This document shows, piece after piece, positions 49,185 to 57,915 of a stretch of 64,000 nucleotides of DNA (position 1 is its first letter; each line of letters starts with the position of its first letter). The translations under genes and the position numbers were made by a program. This stretch comes from Pseudomonas sp. GD04019 (lineage in GTDB: Bacteria; Pseudomonadota; Gammaproteobacteria; Pseudomonadales; Pseudomonadaceae): assembly GCF_029837695.1 (NCBI RefSeq), contig NZ_JAOEEA010000011.1, positions 1-64,000 on the forward strand, given 5' to 3'. A model generated the notes under the pieces. That model was given only the letters and a program-made list of their open reading frames with translations. It ran no database searches and had not been told where the DNA came from.

Positions 49185-50234
49185 ATGAACACCCTACTAC
49201 TGCACTGCCGCCCCGGTTTCGAGGGCGAGGTTTGCGCCGAGATCAGCGACCACGCCGCGCGCCTGGAAGTGGCCGGCTACGCCAAGTCCAAGCCGAGCAG
49301 CGCCCACGCCGAATTCGTCTGCAGCGAGCCCCAGGGCGCCGAACGCCTGATGCGCGCGCTGCGCTTCAGCAAGCTGATCTTCCCGCGCCAGTGGGCGCGT
49401 GGCAGCTACCTGCAGTTGCCGGAGACCGATCGCATCAGCGTGCTGCTGCAGGCGCTGGCCGAGTATCCACAGTGCGGCAGCCTGTGGCTGGAGGTCTTCG
49501 ATACCAACGACGGCAAGGAGCTGTCGAACTTCTGCAAGAAGTTCGAGGGCCCGCTGCGCAAGGCGCTGGAGAAGGCCGGCAAGCTGGTCGACGACCCGAG
49601 CAAACCGCGCCTGCTGCTGACCTTCAAGAGCGGTCGCGAGGTGTTCCTCGGCATCGCCGAGGCCAACAACCAGGCGCTCTGGCCCATGGGTATCCCGCGC
49701 CTGAAGTTCCCGCGCGAGGCGCCGAGCCGCTCGACCCTCAAGCTGGAGGAGGCCTGGCACACCTTCATCCCGCGCGAGCAGTGGGAGACGCGGCTGTCGG
49801 ACGAGATGACCGGCGTCGACCTGGGTGCGGCGCCGGGCGGTTGGACCTATCAGCTGGTCAAGCGCGGCATGCTGGTTACCGCCATCGACAACGGTCCCAT
49901 GGCCGAGAGCCTGATGGACACCGGCCTGGTCACCCACCTGATGGTCGATGGCTTCACCTGGAAGCCCAAGCAGCCGGTGGACTGGATGGTCTGCGACATC
50001 GTCGAGAAGCCGGCGCGCACCACGGCGATGGTCGAGGAGTGGATCGGTGGCGCGCACTGCCGCGAGGCGGTGGTCAACCTCAAGCTGCCGATGAAGCAGC
50101 GCTACGCCGAGGTGTGCAAGCTGCTGCAGCGTCTGGAGGATGCCTTCGCCGCGCGCAAGATCAAGGTCTCCATCGCCTGCAAGCAGCTCTACCACGACCG
50201 CGAGGAAGTCACCTGCCACCTGCGGCGTCTGTGA
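49185..50234 (+). CDS. rlmM: 23S rRNA 2'-O-ribose methyltransferase RlmM
   Basis: This 349-residue enzyme methylates C2498 of 23S rRNA. It has an N-terminal THUMP-like region, then a Rossmann methyltransferase domain with the SAM loop DLGAAPGGWTYQL near residue 209 and the conserved K-D-K-E tetrad residues (K in PRLKFPR, D in VCDIVEKP, K in VNLKLPMK). It starts 143 bases from divergent acnA with TGAGGAGA upstream. Confidence 0.95.
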   Translation: MNTLLLHCRPGFEGEVCAEISDHAARLEVAGYAKSKPSSAHAEFVCSEPQGAERLMRALRFSKLIFPRQWARGSYLQLPETDRISVLLQALAEYPQCGSLWLEVFDTNDGKELSNFCKKFEGPLRKALEKAGKLVDDPSKPRLLLTFKSGREVFLGIAEANNQALWPMGIPRLKFPREAPSRSTLKLEEAWHTFIPREQWETRLSDEMTGVDLGAAPGGWTYQLVKRGMLVTAIDNGPMAESLMDTGLVTHLMVDGFTWKPKQPVDWMVCDIVEKPARTTAMVEEWIGGAHCREAVVNLKLPMKQRYAEVCKLLQRLEDAFAARKIKVSIACKQLYHDREEVTCHLRRL

Positions 50235-50238
50235 TGAA

Positions 50239-50323
50239 GTAGGAGCGAGGGTGGCGCCGAGCTCTCTGCTCGCGATCGGTTGTAGCCTCGGTGCTGTCAT
50301 TCGCGAGCAAAGCTCGCTCCTAC
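50239..50323. repeat. Inverted repeat with GTAGGAGCGAG arms
   Basis: GTAGGAGCGAG (50239-50249) and CTCGCTCCTAC (50313-50323) are exact complements, with inner GAGCTCTCTGCTCGCGA and TCGCGAGCAAAGCTC pairing. It is of the kind of dispersed intergenic palindrome common in Pseudomonas. It lies between rlmM and tusA. Confidence 0.75.
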
Positions 50324-50435
50324 AAGGTCCAGTGGCGTCCCTGGCCTGGCACTCCTGGGGCAGCCGTTCGGCCTCCCGCGCTGGGCGCGTGTTGTCCTTT
50401 GCGCCACAATAGCCGCCTGTTTCTCGGAGTAGCCC

Positions 50436-50675
50436 ATGTCCCTGCAACCCGACGCCATTCTCGACGCCTGCGGCCTCAACTGCCCGGAGCCGGTGATGAT
50501 GCTGCACAACAAGGTGCGCGATCTGCCGGCCGGCGGCCTGCTCAAGGTGCTCGCCACCGATCCCTCGACCAAGCGCGATATCCCCAAGTTCTGCATCTTC
50601 CTCGGCCACGAGCTGCTGGAGCAGGGCGAGGACGGCGGCACCTACCAGTACTGGATTCGCAAGAAGCTCGATTGA
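50436..50675 (+). CDS. tusA: Sulfur carrier protein TusA
   Basis: This 79-residue protein carries sulfur as a persulfide on Cys16 of the family motif CPEPVMML, which in E. coli feeds tRNA 2-thiouridine synthesis and molybdenum cofactor use. Small alpha/beta fold with the final strand TYQYWIRKK. It starts with TCTCGGAG upstream, and is followed by a gamma-glutamylcyclotransferase-like gene 32 bases later. The rlmM-tusA order is shared with P. aeruginosa. Confidence 0.92.
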   Translation: MSLQPDAILDACGLNCPEPVMMLHNKVRDLPAGGLLKVLATDPSTKRDIPKFCIFLGHELLEQGEDGGTYQYWIRKKLD

Positions 50676-50707
50676 CCCGCTGCCGTTCCCTGCGGCCAGG
50701 TTCCGAC

Positions 50708-51160
50708 ATGCCTTACTACTTCGCCTACGGCTCCAACATGAATCCCGCGCGCATGCAGGCGCGCGGCCTGGTCGTCGAGGAGATGATGGCGGCGCGGTTG
50801 CCGGGCTATGCCCTGAGCTTCAACAAGCGTGCCCACGACAATCCCGGTCGGGCCTACGCCAATATCCGCCACCAGGCCGGCGGCGTGGTGGAAGGCGTGC
50901 TCTATCGCCTGGCCGACGATCGCGAGATCTTCAAGTTGGATGTGTTCGAAGGCACGCCGATCTACTACAGCCGCGAACGCATGCGCATCGAAACCGAGCG
51001 AGGGGCCGTCTCCGCCTGGATCTACATCGCCAATCCGGCCTGGCGCAGCGAGGGGCTGGCGCCCAGCAGCGGCTACCTGGCCCATCTGCTGGCGGGCCGC
51101 GAGCTACTTTCCGCCGACTACTGGGCGGCGCTGGCCGCTACCGTCGCGCTCGCCGACTGA
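50708..51160 (+). CDS. Gamma-glutamylcyclotransferase family protein
   Basis: This 150-residue protein has the YGSN substrate-binding loop at residues 7-10 (FAYGSNMN), FNKRAHDNPGRAYANI, the GVLYRL strand and a likely catalytic glutamate in DVFEGTPIYY near residue 80. Family members release 5-oxoproline from gamma-glutamyl peptides or act on amines; the substrate here is not clear. It ends 43 bases inside the convergent MATE transporter gene, so the two 3' ends overlap. Confidence 0.85.
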   Translation: MPYYFAYGSNMNPARMQARGLVVEEMMAARLPGYALSFNKRAHDNPGRAYANIRHQAGGVVEGVLYRLADDREIFKLDVFEGTPIYYSRERMRIETERGAVSAWIYIANPAWRSEGLAPSSGYLAHLLAGRELLSADYWAALAATVALAD

Positions 51161-52524
51161 GCGTGAATGCGCCGACGCGCGCTGCGCGCCAGGCGGATGC
51201 CGAGCAGCACGGCGGCGCAGGTCAGTCCTACCACCAATCCTTGCCACAGGCCGCTGGGCCCGGATGGCTGGCCCAGCCAGTCGGACAGCCCCAGCGCGTA
51301 ACCCACCGGCAGGCCGATACCCCAATAGGCGAACAGGGTGATCAGCATGGTCGCGCGGGTGTCCTGGTAGCCGCGCAGGGCGCCGGCGGCGGTGACCTGC
51401 ACGGCGTCGGAGAACTGGAACAGCGCCGAGTACACCAGCAGGGTGGCGGCCATGGCGATCACCGTCGGGTCCGGGCTGTAGATGGTGGCGATCTGCTCGC
51501 GCAGCAACAGCACCAGGCTCGCCGACAGGCAGGCGTAGGTCAGCGCCGTGCCCATCGCCACGCCGGCGGCGAAGCGCGCATCACGCGGTGCGCCGCGGCC
51601 GATGGACTGGCCGACCCGTACCGTGGCCGCCATGGCCAGGGAGTAGGGGATCATGAAGATCATCGAGCTGAAGTTGAGCGCGATCTGGTGCCCGGCCACC
51701 ACGGTGGCGCCGAGGCCGCCGATCAGCAGGGCGATCACCGAGAAGATGCTCGATTCGGCGAAGATGGACACGCCGATGGGCAGGCCGACGCTGAGCAGAC
51801 GGCGGATCACCGGCCACTGGGGCCAGTCGAAGCGCTGGAACAAGCCGCTGGGGCGATAAACTGGCGCCCAGCGCACCCACCACAGCATGCCCAGCAGGCT
51901 GCACCACATCACCACACCGGTGGCCCAGCCGCAGCCGACGCCGCCCAGGGCCGGGAAGCCGAGGTGGCCGTAGATCAGCACGTAGTTGAGCGGGATGTTC
52001 AGCAGCAGGCCGCAGATACCCAGCACCATGCTTGGCCGGGTGCGACCGAGCCCGTCGCTGAAGCAGCGCAGCACCTGGTACAGCGCCGTGGCCGGGAAGC
52101 CGCAGGCCACGCCGCGCAAGTAGCCCATGGCCAGGGCGCTGAGCTCGGCGTCCACGCCCATCAGGCGCAGCACCGGCTCGGCGTTCCACAGCAGCACCGC
52201 GCACAGCGTGCCGATGGCCAGGGCCAGCCACAATGCCTGACGTACCAGCGGGCCATTTTCCGCCTCTTTGCCGGCGCCGAAGCGTTGCGCCACCTTGGCC
52301 GTGGTAGCCAGCAGGGTGCCATTCATCAGCAGGAACACCGGCACCCACAGCGAGTTGCCCAGGGCCACGCCGGCCAGGTCGCGCGCGCTGACCCGGCCGG
52401 CCATAACGGTATCGACGAAGCCCATCGAGGTGTAGGCCAGTTGGGCGATGATGATCGGCGTGGCCAGCGCCAGCAGGGCGCGGATTTCGGCCAGGGTGCG
52501 GGCGGAGCGGGAGAGGGCGTGCAT
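51118..52524 (-). CDS. MATE-family multidrug/sodium antiporter (NorM/PmpM-like)
   Basis: This 468-residue membrane protein has about twelve helices in two repeats. It begins LLALATPIIIAQLAYTSMGFVDTVMAGRVS and has the second-half signature GLPIGVSIFAESSIFSVIALLIGGLGA, the MATE pattern. It would expel cationic drugs using a sodium or proton gradient; P. aeruginosa PmpM is the closest type by eye. The C-terminus (ARRRIHAQSASATVAASAAQ) overlaps the gamma-glutamylcyclotransferase gene end. Confidence 0.88.
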   Translation of the reverse strand: MHALSRSARTLAEIRALLALATPIIIAQLAYTSMGFVDTVMAGRVSARDLAGVALGNSLWVPVFLLMNGTLLATTAKVAQRFGAGKEAENGPLVRQALWLALAIGTLCAVLLWNAEPVLRLMGVDAELSALAMGYLRGVACGFPATALYQVLRCFSDGLGRTRPSMVLGICGLLLNIPLNYVLIYGHLGFPALGGVGCGWATGVVMWCSLLGMLWWVRWAPVYRPSGLFQRFDWPQWPVIRRLLSVGLPIGVSIFAESSIFSVIALLIGGLGATVVAGHQIALNFSSMIFMIPYSLAMAATVRVGQSIGRGAPRDARFAAGVAMGTALTYACLSASLVLLLREQIATIYSPDPTVIAMAATLLVYSALFQFSDAVQVTAAGALRGYQDTRATMLITLFAYWGIGLPVGYALGLSDWLGQPSGPSGLWQGLVVGLTCAAVLLGIRLARSARRRIHAQSASATVAASAAQ

Positions 52525-52649
52525 GGGGTGGTCCGGCGGGATGGAGCAGGGAGGCGCGCTAGTCTAGCCCTGTCTGGCTGGTCAGGAAAGCGCGCTGTCC
52601 TTCAGTCGAGAGCTCGTGCCCAGTTCCCTCCTCCTGCTGGAAAGGGCTA

Positions 52650-52715
52650 GGGTGAGGGAGGCGCTTGCCGGGTTTAAGGCCCTCACCCCCGGCCCCTCTC
52701 CCGGAGGGAGAGGGG
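52650..52715. repeat. Palindromic repeat cluster upstream of pdxB
   Basis: GGGTGAGGG (52650-52658) pairs with CCCTCACCC (52680-52688), and directly after it CCCCTCTCCC and GGGAGAGGGG form a perfect ten-pair hairpin with a GGA loop (52693-52715). Such CCCTCACCC/CCCCTCTCCC modules are widespread dispersed repeats in gammaproteobacteria. About 290 bases between the MATE gene and pdxB contain no gene. Confidence 0.75.
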
Positions 52716-52811
52716 AGCAGAGCGGCCTCGGCACCTGTATTACCCGCAGGCGAAAGAGCGGCTATTCGTCGGCCGCGGCGATAGAATGGCGCACCGCTAC
52801 CGGAGAGCCCC

Positions 52812-53942
52812 ATGCAGATAGTCGCCGACGAAAACATCCCGCTGCTCGACGAATTCTTCGGCGCCTTCGGCCCGATCGGCCGTCACCCCGGCCGGGCCAT
52901 CGACCGCGCCGCCCTGGGCGATGCCGAGGTGCTGCTGGTGCGCTCGGTGACCCAGGTCGACCGCGCACTTTTGGCAGGCAGCAAGGTGCGCTTCGTCGGC
53001 ACCTGTACCATCGGTACCGACCATCTCGACCTGGACTACTTCGCCGAGGCCGGCATCGCCTGGTCCAGCGCCCCCGGCTGCAACGCTCGCGGCGTGGTGG
53101 ACTATGTGCTCGGCTGCCTGCTGGCGCTGGCGGAAAGCACTGGCGCCAAGTTGCCGGAGCTGACCTACGGCGTGGTCGGTGCCGGCCAGGTCGGCGGGCG
53201 CCTGGTCGAGGTGCTGCGTGGTCTGGGCTGGAATGTGCGGGTCTGCGACCCACCACGCCAGGCCGCCGAGGGCGGCGACTTCGTCGATCTGGCGAACATC
53301 CTTGCTGAGTGCGATGTGATCAGCCTGCACACCCCGCTGGATGCCGGTACGCGCCATCTGCTCGGCGCCGAGCAACTGCGTCGGCTCAAGCCCGGCGCCT
53401 GGCTGATCAACGCCAGTCGCGGGCCGGTGGTGGACAACGCCGCGCTCAAGATTCATCTGCAGGGCGGCGCCGATCTGCGCGTGGCGCTGGACGTATGGGA
53501 AGGCGAGCCACTGGCCGACCCCGAGCTGGCCGCGCTGTGCCAGATCGCCACCCCGCATATCGCCGGCTACAGCCTGGACGGCAAGCTGCGCGGCACGGCG
53601 CAGATCTACCAGGCCTATTGCCGCGTCATGGGGCTGGAGGAGCGTGTGAAGCTGGCGGACCTGCTGCCGTCGCCCTGGCTCGCCGAGATGGGCCTGCATG
53701 AGGACGCTGGCATCGACTGGGCGCTGGCCAGCCTGTGCCGCGCGGTATACGACCCGCGTCGCGACGATGCCGACTTCCGCCGTTCCCTGGTCGGCGATGT
53801 GGCGCAGCGCAAGGCGGCCTTCGACCGTTTACGCAAGCACTATCCCTATCGTCGCGAGATCGACGGCCTGCAGGTACGCCTGGAGGGTGACGCGCCGCAC
53901 CTGGCGGCGCTGGTCGGCGCACTGGGCTGCACGCTGCTCTAG
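52812..53942 (+). CDS. pdxB: Erythronate-4-phosphate dehydrogenase
   Basis: This 376-residue enzyme performs the second step of pyridoxal phosphate synthesis. It belongs to the D-2-hydroxyacid dehydrogenase family: NAD motif GVVGAGQVGG near residue 117, CTIGTDHLDLDYF, LINASRGPVVDNAAL, and the catalytic His in TPHIAGYSLDGK. The extra C-terminal domain of PdxB, which makes the dimer, is present (YRREIDGLQVRLEG). It ends convergent to the thioesterase gene with two bases between stops. Confidence 0.94.
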   Translation: MQIVADENIPLLDEFFGAFGPIGRHPGRAIDRAALGDAEVLLVRSVTQVDRALLAGSKVRFVGTCTIGTDHLDLDYFAEAGIAWSSAPGCNARGVVDYVLGCLLALAESTGAKLPELTYGVVGAGQVGGRLVEVLRGLGWNVRVCDPPRQAAEGGDFVDLANILAECDVISLHTPLDAGTRHLLGAEQLRRLKPGAWLINASRGPVVDNAALKIHLQGGADLRVALDVWEGEPLADPELAALCQIATPHIAGYSLDGKLRGTAQIYQAYCRVMGLEERVKLADLLPSPWLAEMGLHEDAGIDWALASLCRAVYDPRRDDADFRRSLVGDVAQRKAAFDRLRKHYPYRREIDGLQVRLEGDAPHLAALVGALGCTLL

Positions 53943-53944
53943 GC

Positions 53945-54508
53945 TCAGGCCGCTTCCGGCAACGCTGCGTCCTTCTCTTCCTCGCGCAGGTGCTGGCTCA
54001 GGCTATCGCAGCTGCGGTGCCATTCCAGCACCCAGGCCGGCAGCGCTGGTGAATCCGGACTCTGTCCCAGGTCGACGGCGAACTCGCGCGGGTCCAGGGT
54101 GCCGCCAGGCGCCTTGAACAGGCCACGGATCAGCACCGTGCCGAGCACCCGGCCGCGGCGCACGAAGCGGTGCTCGATAAAGGTCCACTTGCCCTCCCAG
54201 CCCAGCACCCGGCTGTGCACCTCGAAGCGCTCGAAGGGCCTGAGGTCGCGACGGAACTTGGCCGTGGCGTCGCCCACTATCGGCAGCGCCCTGTGCCGCC
54301 AGGCCACCCGAGCGGCGCCGGTGCGAAGCACGAAATCCATGCGCGCCACGTCGGCCAGGGTCAGGTAGCGGCCATTGTTGACGTGGCCGTTGAAGTCCAG
54401 GTCGTTGGGCAGCACGCGCATGTGCAGCACGCTGGTGCCCAACGGGTGCACGCGCGGGCGCCAGCGGAAGGTCAGCAGCATGCGGATCAGACGGAACCAC
54501 AGGTTCAT
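53945..54508 (-). CDS. Hotdog-fold acyl-CoA thioesterase-like protein
   Basis: This 187-residue protein of the 4HBT/THEM6-like type has the motif NDLDFNGHVNNGRYLTLADVARMDF around residues 34-58, with Asp in the usual catalytic position. The rest (FRRDLRPFERFEVHSRVLGWEGKWTFIEHRF) is the hotdog core. Substrate unknown. The start at 54508 is chosen because the open frame further upstream lacks family similarity and overlaps the regulator gene; a GGAGATATACCC-like site precedes this ATG. Confidence 0.8.
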   Translation of the reverse strand: MNLWFRLIRMLLTFRWRPRVHPLGTSVLHMRVLPNDLDFNGHVNNGRYLTLADVARMDFVLRTGAARVAWRHRALPIVGDATAKFRRDLRPFERFEVHSRVLGWEGKWTFIEHRFVRRGRVLGTVLIRGLFKAPGGTLDPREFAVDLGQSPDSPALPAWVLEWHRSCDSLSQHLREEEKDAALPEAA

Positions 54509-54521
54509 GGGTATATCTCCA

Positions 54522-55358
54522 TCAGGCGAATTGGCGCATGAAGGCCTCGGTGGCCTCGTCCGCCGGAAAGTAGGATTCCAGGCGCAGCTGCTCGAGGCCG
54601 GCATCCAGCGGCGCACCCAGGGTGGTGATGGTGGTGAAGAAGCGTAGGTCGATGCCGTTCTTGCGGAAGTGCGTCATCAGCACCGGGCTATCCAGCTGGC
54701 CGGCGCCCAGGGCCGGCCACTGCTCGGGCATGTCCGGGAAGCAGGCGATCTCGTCGAACAGCCGCTCGGTCAGTGCGTCACCACCGACGCGCAGGGCCTC
54801 GGCACGCAGGCGCTGGATCAGGAAGGCCGACAACTCCAGCCAGTTCACCACCTTCGAACGCAGGCCCCTGGGGTGGAGCAGCAGCTTGATCAGGTTGGGC
54901 GCACCCTGGGGGCCGAAGACCTCCGCTGGGGGCGGCTCGTCCATCAGGAAGGAGGAGAAGTGTTCGCCGGCGCGGTTGGTGCGCAGCTGATTCCAGCGGC
55001 AGTCGATCAACGCGGCCGGATAGGGCTCCTGCTTGGCCAGCAGCAGTTCGATGGCTTGGCGCACGAAGGCGGATTCCGCCGCCTCCAGCGGGCTGTCGCG
55101 AAATACTGCGGCGAAGCCGGCGGCAGCCAGCAGGGTGTTACGCTCGTGCAAGGGCAGGTCGAGGCTGGCGGCCAACTGCAAGATCATCGGCCGGCTCGGC
55201 TGCGAGCGGCCACTCTCGAGGAAGCTGATATGCCGCTGTGAGGTTGCCGCGATCTCGGCGAAGGCCAGTTGACTGAGTCCGCGGCGCAGGCGCCAGGTTT
55301 TCAGCAGGTTGCCGAAGCTGTCGCCCTGGCGGGCTGGATAGGAAGTGGTGGTGGGCAT
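54522..55358 (-). CDS. XRE-family regulator with MmyB-like ligand domain
   Basis: This 278-residue protein has an N-terminal helix-turn-helix (WRLRRGLSQLAFAEIAATSQRHISFLESGRSQPSR) and a C-terminal MmyB/MLTR domain (about 100-265, including WNQLRTNRAG and PVLMTHFRKNGIDLRFFTTITTLGAPLD), which in structures binds a fatty-acid-like ligand. It lies 13 bases upstream of the thioesterase gene on the same strand, so it may regulate that gene, perhaps in response to an acyl compound. This link is inference. Confidence 0.85.
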   Translation of the reverse strand: MPTTTSYPARQGDSFGNLLKTWRLRRGLSQLAFAEIAATSQRHISFLESGRSQPSRPMILQLAASLDLPLHERNTLLAAAGFAAVFRDSPLEAAESAFVRQAIELLLAKQEPYPAALIDCRWNQLRTNRAGEHFSSFLMDEPPPAEVFGPQGAPNLIKLLLHPRGLRSKVVNWLELSAFLIQRLRAEALRVGGDALTERLFDEIACFPDMPEQWPALGAGQLDSPVLMTHFRKNGIDLRFFTTITTLGAPLDAGLEQLRLESYFPADEATEAFMRQFA

Positions 55359-55464
55359 GGGCAGGCCTTGAAGAACGCTATGGCCTTCTTTCTACCCGCG
55401 CCCCGGCAAGGCGGCAATTACATCGGAGGTAATAGCGCAGCGCCCGGCCGTGGCAGAATGCGCG

Positions 55465-55641
55465 TCAGGATGCCTGGCGTGGCGCCTGCCAGGCCTTGTC
55501 CAAGGCGCGACAGGCCTGCTGGATCATCTGCTCGGTGATGGGAATTTCCCGACCCTCGGCGTCGATGATGGCGCCGCCCAAGGGTTGCGGCAGATTGGCG
55601 GGTTTGACGTGGGGTTGCGGGGACTGCTGTTGCACTTTCAT
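55465..55641 (-). CDS. Small conserved PA1571-like protein
   Basis: This is a 58-residue polar protein: KVQQQSPQPHVKPANLPQP, then IDAEGREIPITEQMIQQACRALDKAW. The ribosome site GGAGGAAACGGTC before the ATG is strong, and the coding pattern is distinct from the flanking non-coding sequence. It looks like a short Pseudomonas-restricted protein, with an AEGREIPIT strand and a helical end; no function is known. It is divergent from the NAD-kinase-like gene (115 bases), as in P. aeruginosa as far as I remember. Confidence 0.7.
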   Translation of the reverse strand: MKVQQQSPQPHVKPANLPQPLGGAIIDAEGREIPITEQMIQQACRALDKAWQAPRQAS

Positions 55642-55755
55642 GACCGTTTCCTCCGGACTGTGTGGAAAGTCTAGGACGGGCAGATGAAGGCGCCGTGACA
55701 ACCGGCGCGAGAGGTTTTTCCGCGGCACCGAACGGTGCGCCGTATTGGAGTGGCT

Positions 55756-56868
55756 ATGAGTGTTTTCCATCTGGGCCTGATCATCAATCCGCTGGCCGGC
55801 CTTGGCGGCCCGGCGGCGCTCAAGGGCAGCGACGGCGTGGCCGCCGAGGCTCTGGCCCGTGGTGCCGAGCCGCGCGCCGCGGAGCGTACGCGCATCGCCC
55901 TGGAATGCCTGCGGCCGGCGGCCGAGCGCCTGCAGTTCGTCACCTTTCCCGGCGCCATGGGTGCCGATCTGCTGAGCGAGCTGGGCTACGCCCACCGGGT
56001 GTTGGGCCGTCTGGCCGAAGGCCCGACCACGGCCGCGGATACCCAGGCCGCGGTGCGCGCCCTGCAGGACGCCGGCTGCGCGCTGATCCTGTTCGCCGGC
56101 GGCGACGGCACCGCGCGCGATGTGTGCAGCGCGGTGCGCGAGGACCAGCCGGTACTGGGCATCCCCGCCGGGGTGAAGATCCATTCCGCGGTCTATGCCA
56201 TCAGCCCACGCGCCGCCGGGCAGATGGCCCTGCGCCTGATCGAGGGTGGCCTGGTGCGCCTGTCCAGCGGCGAAGTGCGCGATATAGATGAAGCGGCCCT
56301 GCGCGAGGGCAAGGTGGGCGCACGCCATTACGGCGAGATGTGCGTGCCGGTGGAGGGCGAGTTCATGCAGCACGTCAAACAGGGCGGCATGGAATCCGAA
56401 GAGCTGGTGCTGGTGGACCTGGCCGACTGGCTGCAGGAAAGCTGGGAAGACGGCGTGCGCTACGTGTTCGGCCCCGGCTCGACCCTGCATGGCCTGGCGC
56501 AGAACCTGGGCCTGGAGACCACCCTGCTGGGTGTGGACGTGATCGAGGACGGCGCGGTGATCGCCCGCGACGTGACCGAGGCGCAGCTGTTCGAGTTGAT
56601 CGACGGCCATCCGGCGCGCCTGCTGGTCACTGCCATCGGCGGCCAGGGCCATATCATCGGTCGCGGCAACCAGCAGATCAGCCCACGGGTGCTGCGCGCC
56701 ATCGGCCTCGACCACCTGCGGGTGATCGCCACCAAGCGCAAGCTCGGCACTCTCGAGGGTCGCCCCTTGCTGGTGGACAGCGGCGATCCGGCGCTGGACG
56801 AGGCCTTCCCCGATGCCGTGCGGGTGTGGGCGGGCTACAGGGAAGAGCTGCTTTACCCATTGCGTTAA
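55756..56868 (+). CDS. ATP-NAD kinase family protein
   Basis: This 370-residue protein of the PF01513-type kinase fold has an N-terminal INPLAGLGGPAALKG and the kinase motif FAGGDGTARDVCSAV near residue 115, followed by GIPAGVKIHSAVYA. This is the branch distinct from the essential NAD kinase PpnK; its true substrate is unsettled (an NAD kinase activity specific to this branch has been proposed for the P. aeruginosa homolog PA1572, as I recall). Start 55756 is selected over an ATG-like frame seven codons upstream because of the TTGGAGTGG site. Confidence 0.83.
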   Translation: MSVFHLGLIINPLAGLGGPAALKGSDGVAAEALARGAEPRAAERTRIALECLRPAAERLQFVTFPGAMGADLLSELGYAHRVLGRLAEGPTTAADTQAAVRALQDAGCALILFAGGDGTARDVCSAVREDQPVLGIPAGVKIHSAVYAISPRAAGQMALRLIEGGLVRLSSGEVRDIDEAALREGKVGARHYGEMCVPVEGEFMQHVKQGGMESEELVLVDLADWLQESWEDGVRYVFGPGSTLHGLAQNLGLETTLLGVDVIEDGAVIARDVTEAQLFELIDGHPARLLVTAIGGQGHIIGRGNQQISPRVLRAIGLDHLRVIATKRKLGTLEGRPLLVDSGDPALDEAFPDAVRVWAGYREELLYPLR

Positions 56869-56880
56869 CAGGAGAAGGCC

Positions 56881-57279
56881 ATGCATCAGGGAAGCTGCCT
56901 GTGCGGCGAGATTCGCTACCAGATCGAGGGTGAGCTGGCGCCCATCCAGCTATGTCATTGCAGCCAGTGCCGGCGGGCACAAGGCACGCCGTTTGCCAGC
57001 AATATCCCGGTCAGCGAAGCCGCGTTCCACCTGCTCAGCGGCGCCGAACGCCTGCAGGCCTTCGAGCCCTCGCCCGGCAAGCAGCGGGTGTTCTGCTCGC
57101 GCTGCGGCTCGCCCATCTATAGCCGCACCAGCCAGCTGCCGGGCGTGCTGCGCATTCGCGTCGGCAGCCTACTGGGCGAGGTGGCGAGCCGTCCGGGCTG
57201 GCACATATATGCCGACTCCAAGGCCAACTGGTGGGAGCTGGACGACGATCTGCCGCGGTACGCCGAGCGCAAGGAATGA
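56881..57279 (+). CDS. GFA-family zinc protein
   Basis: This 132-residue member of the GFA family carries the full cysteine set: CLCG near residue 6, CHCSQCRR near residue 31, and CSRCGSP near residue 77. It would bind zinc; the family was named for glutathione-dependent formaldehyde activation, but most members have unknown roles. It lies 12 bases after the NAD-kinase-like gene with AACAGGAGAAGG upstream, and its end overlaps the DUF1287 gene region. A second GFA-like gene is at the left end of this window, with only motif-level similarity. Confidence 0.87.
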   Translation: MHQGSCLCGEIRYQIEGELAPIQLCHCSQCRRAQGTPFASNIPVSEAAFHLLSGAERLQAFEPSPGKQRVFCSRCGSPIYSRTSQLPGVLRIRVGSLLGEVASRPGWHIYADSKANWWELDDDLPRYAERKE

Positions 57280-57281
57280 CC

Positions 57282-57860
57282 ATGCGCTATCTCCTGCTTC
57301 TGCTTCTGCTGTGCGCCCTGGCCCCGGCCTGGGCGGCGGCGGGTATCGACCCGCAACGCCTGGTGCTCGACGCCCGCAGCCAGGTCGGCGTGACCCTGAG
57401 CTACGACCCGCTCTACCGCCAGCTGGACTACCCCGGCGGCGACGTGCCGCTGAGCACTGGCGTGTGCACGGATGTGGTGATCCGTGCCCTGCGCGAGCAG
57501 GGCCTGGACCTGCAGCAGAGCGTGCATGAGGACATGCGCGCGCACTTCGCGCTGTACCCGAAGAACTGGGGGCTGAAGCGCACCGACCGCAATATCGATC
57601 ACCGTCGCGTGCCCAATCTGATGACCTGGTTCAGGCGCCAGGGCCTGGCGCTGAAGGTCAGCGACAAGCCGGCGGAGTACCGGGCCGGCGACATCGTCAC
57701 CTGGGATCTGGGGCGCGGCCTGACTCATATCGGCATCGTCTCCGACCGCCGCAGTCCGGCTGGTGTGCCGCTGGTGCTGCACAACATCGGTCGGGGCACG
57801 CAGGAAGAGGACATCCTGTTCGGCTTCGCCATCACCGGTCACTATCGCTTCGCTGACTGA
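57282..57860 (+). CDS. DUF1287 secreted protein
   Basis: This 192-residue exported protein has a signal peptide (LLLLLLLCALAPAWA|AAG) and the DUF1287 pattern: DARSQVGVTLSYDPLYRQLDYPGGDVP, the Cys segment STGVCTDVVIRALR, and YRAGDIVTWDLGRGLTHIGIVSDRRS. The Cys and His placement resembles NlpC/P60-like peptidases, but no activity is proven. The ATG at 57282 has AAGGA six bases away; ATG 57276, overlapping the GFA stop, is the alternative. It is part of a compact run of genes on the plus strand. Confidence 0.85.
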   Translation: MRYLLLLLLLCALAPAWAAAGIDPQRLVLDARSQVGVTLSYDPLYRQLDYPGGDVPLSTGVCTDVVIRALREQGLDLQQSVHEDMRAHFALYPKNWGLKRTDRNIDHRRVPNLMTWFRRQGLALKVSDKPAEYRAGDIVTWDLGRGLTHIGIVSDRRSPAGVPLVLHNIGRGTQEEDILFGFAITGHYRFAD

Positions 57861-57915
57861 GGCCAGCGCTGGGCTCAATGAGTTAGCATCCGCCGCAGGA
57901 TTTTCGGAGGTCTCG

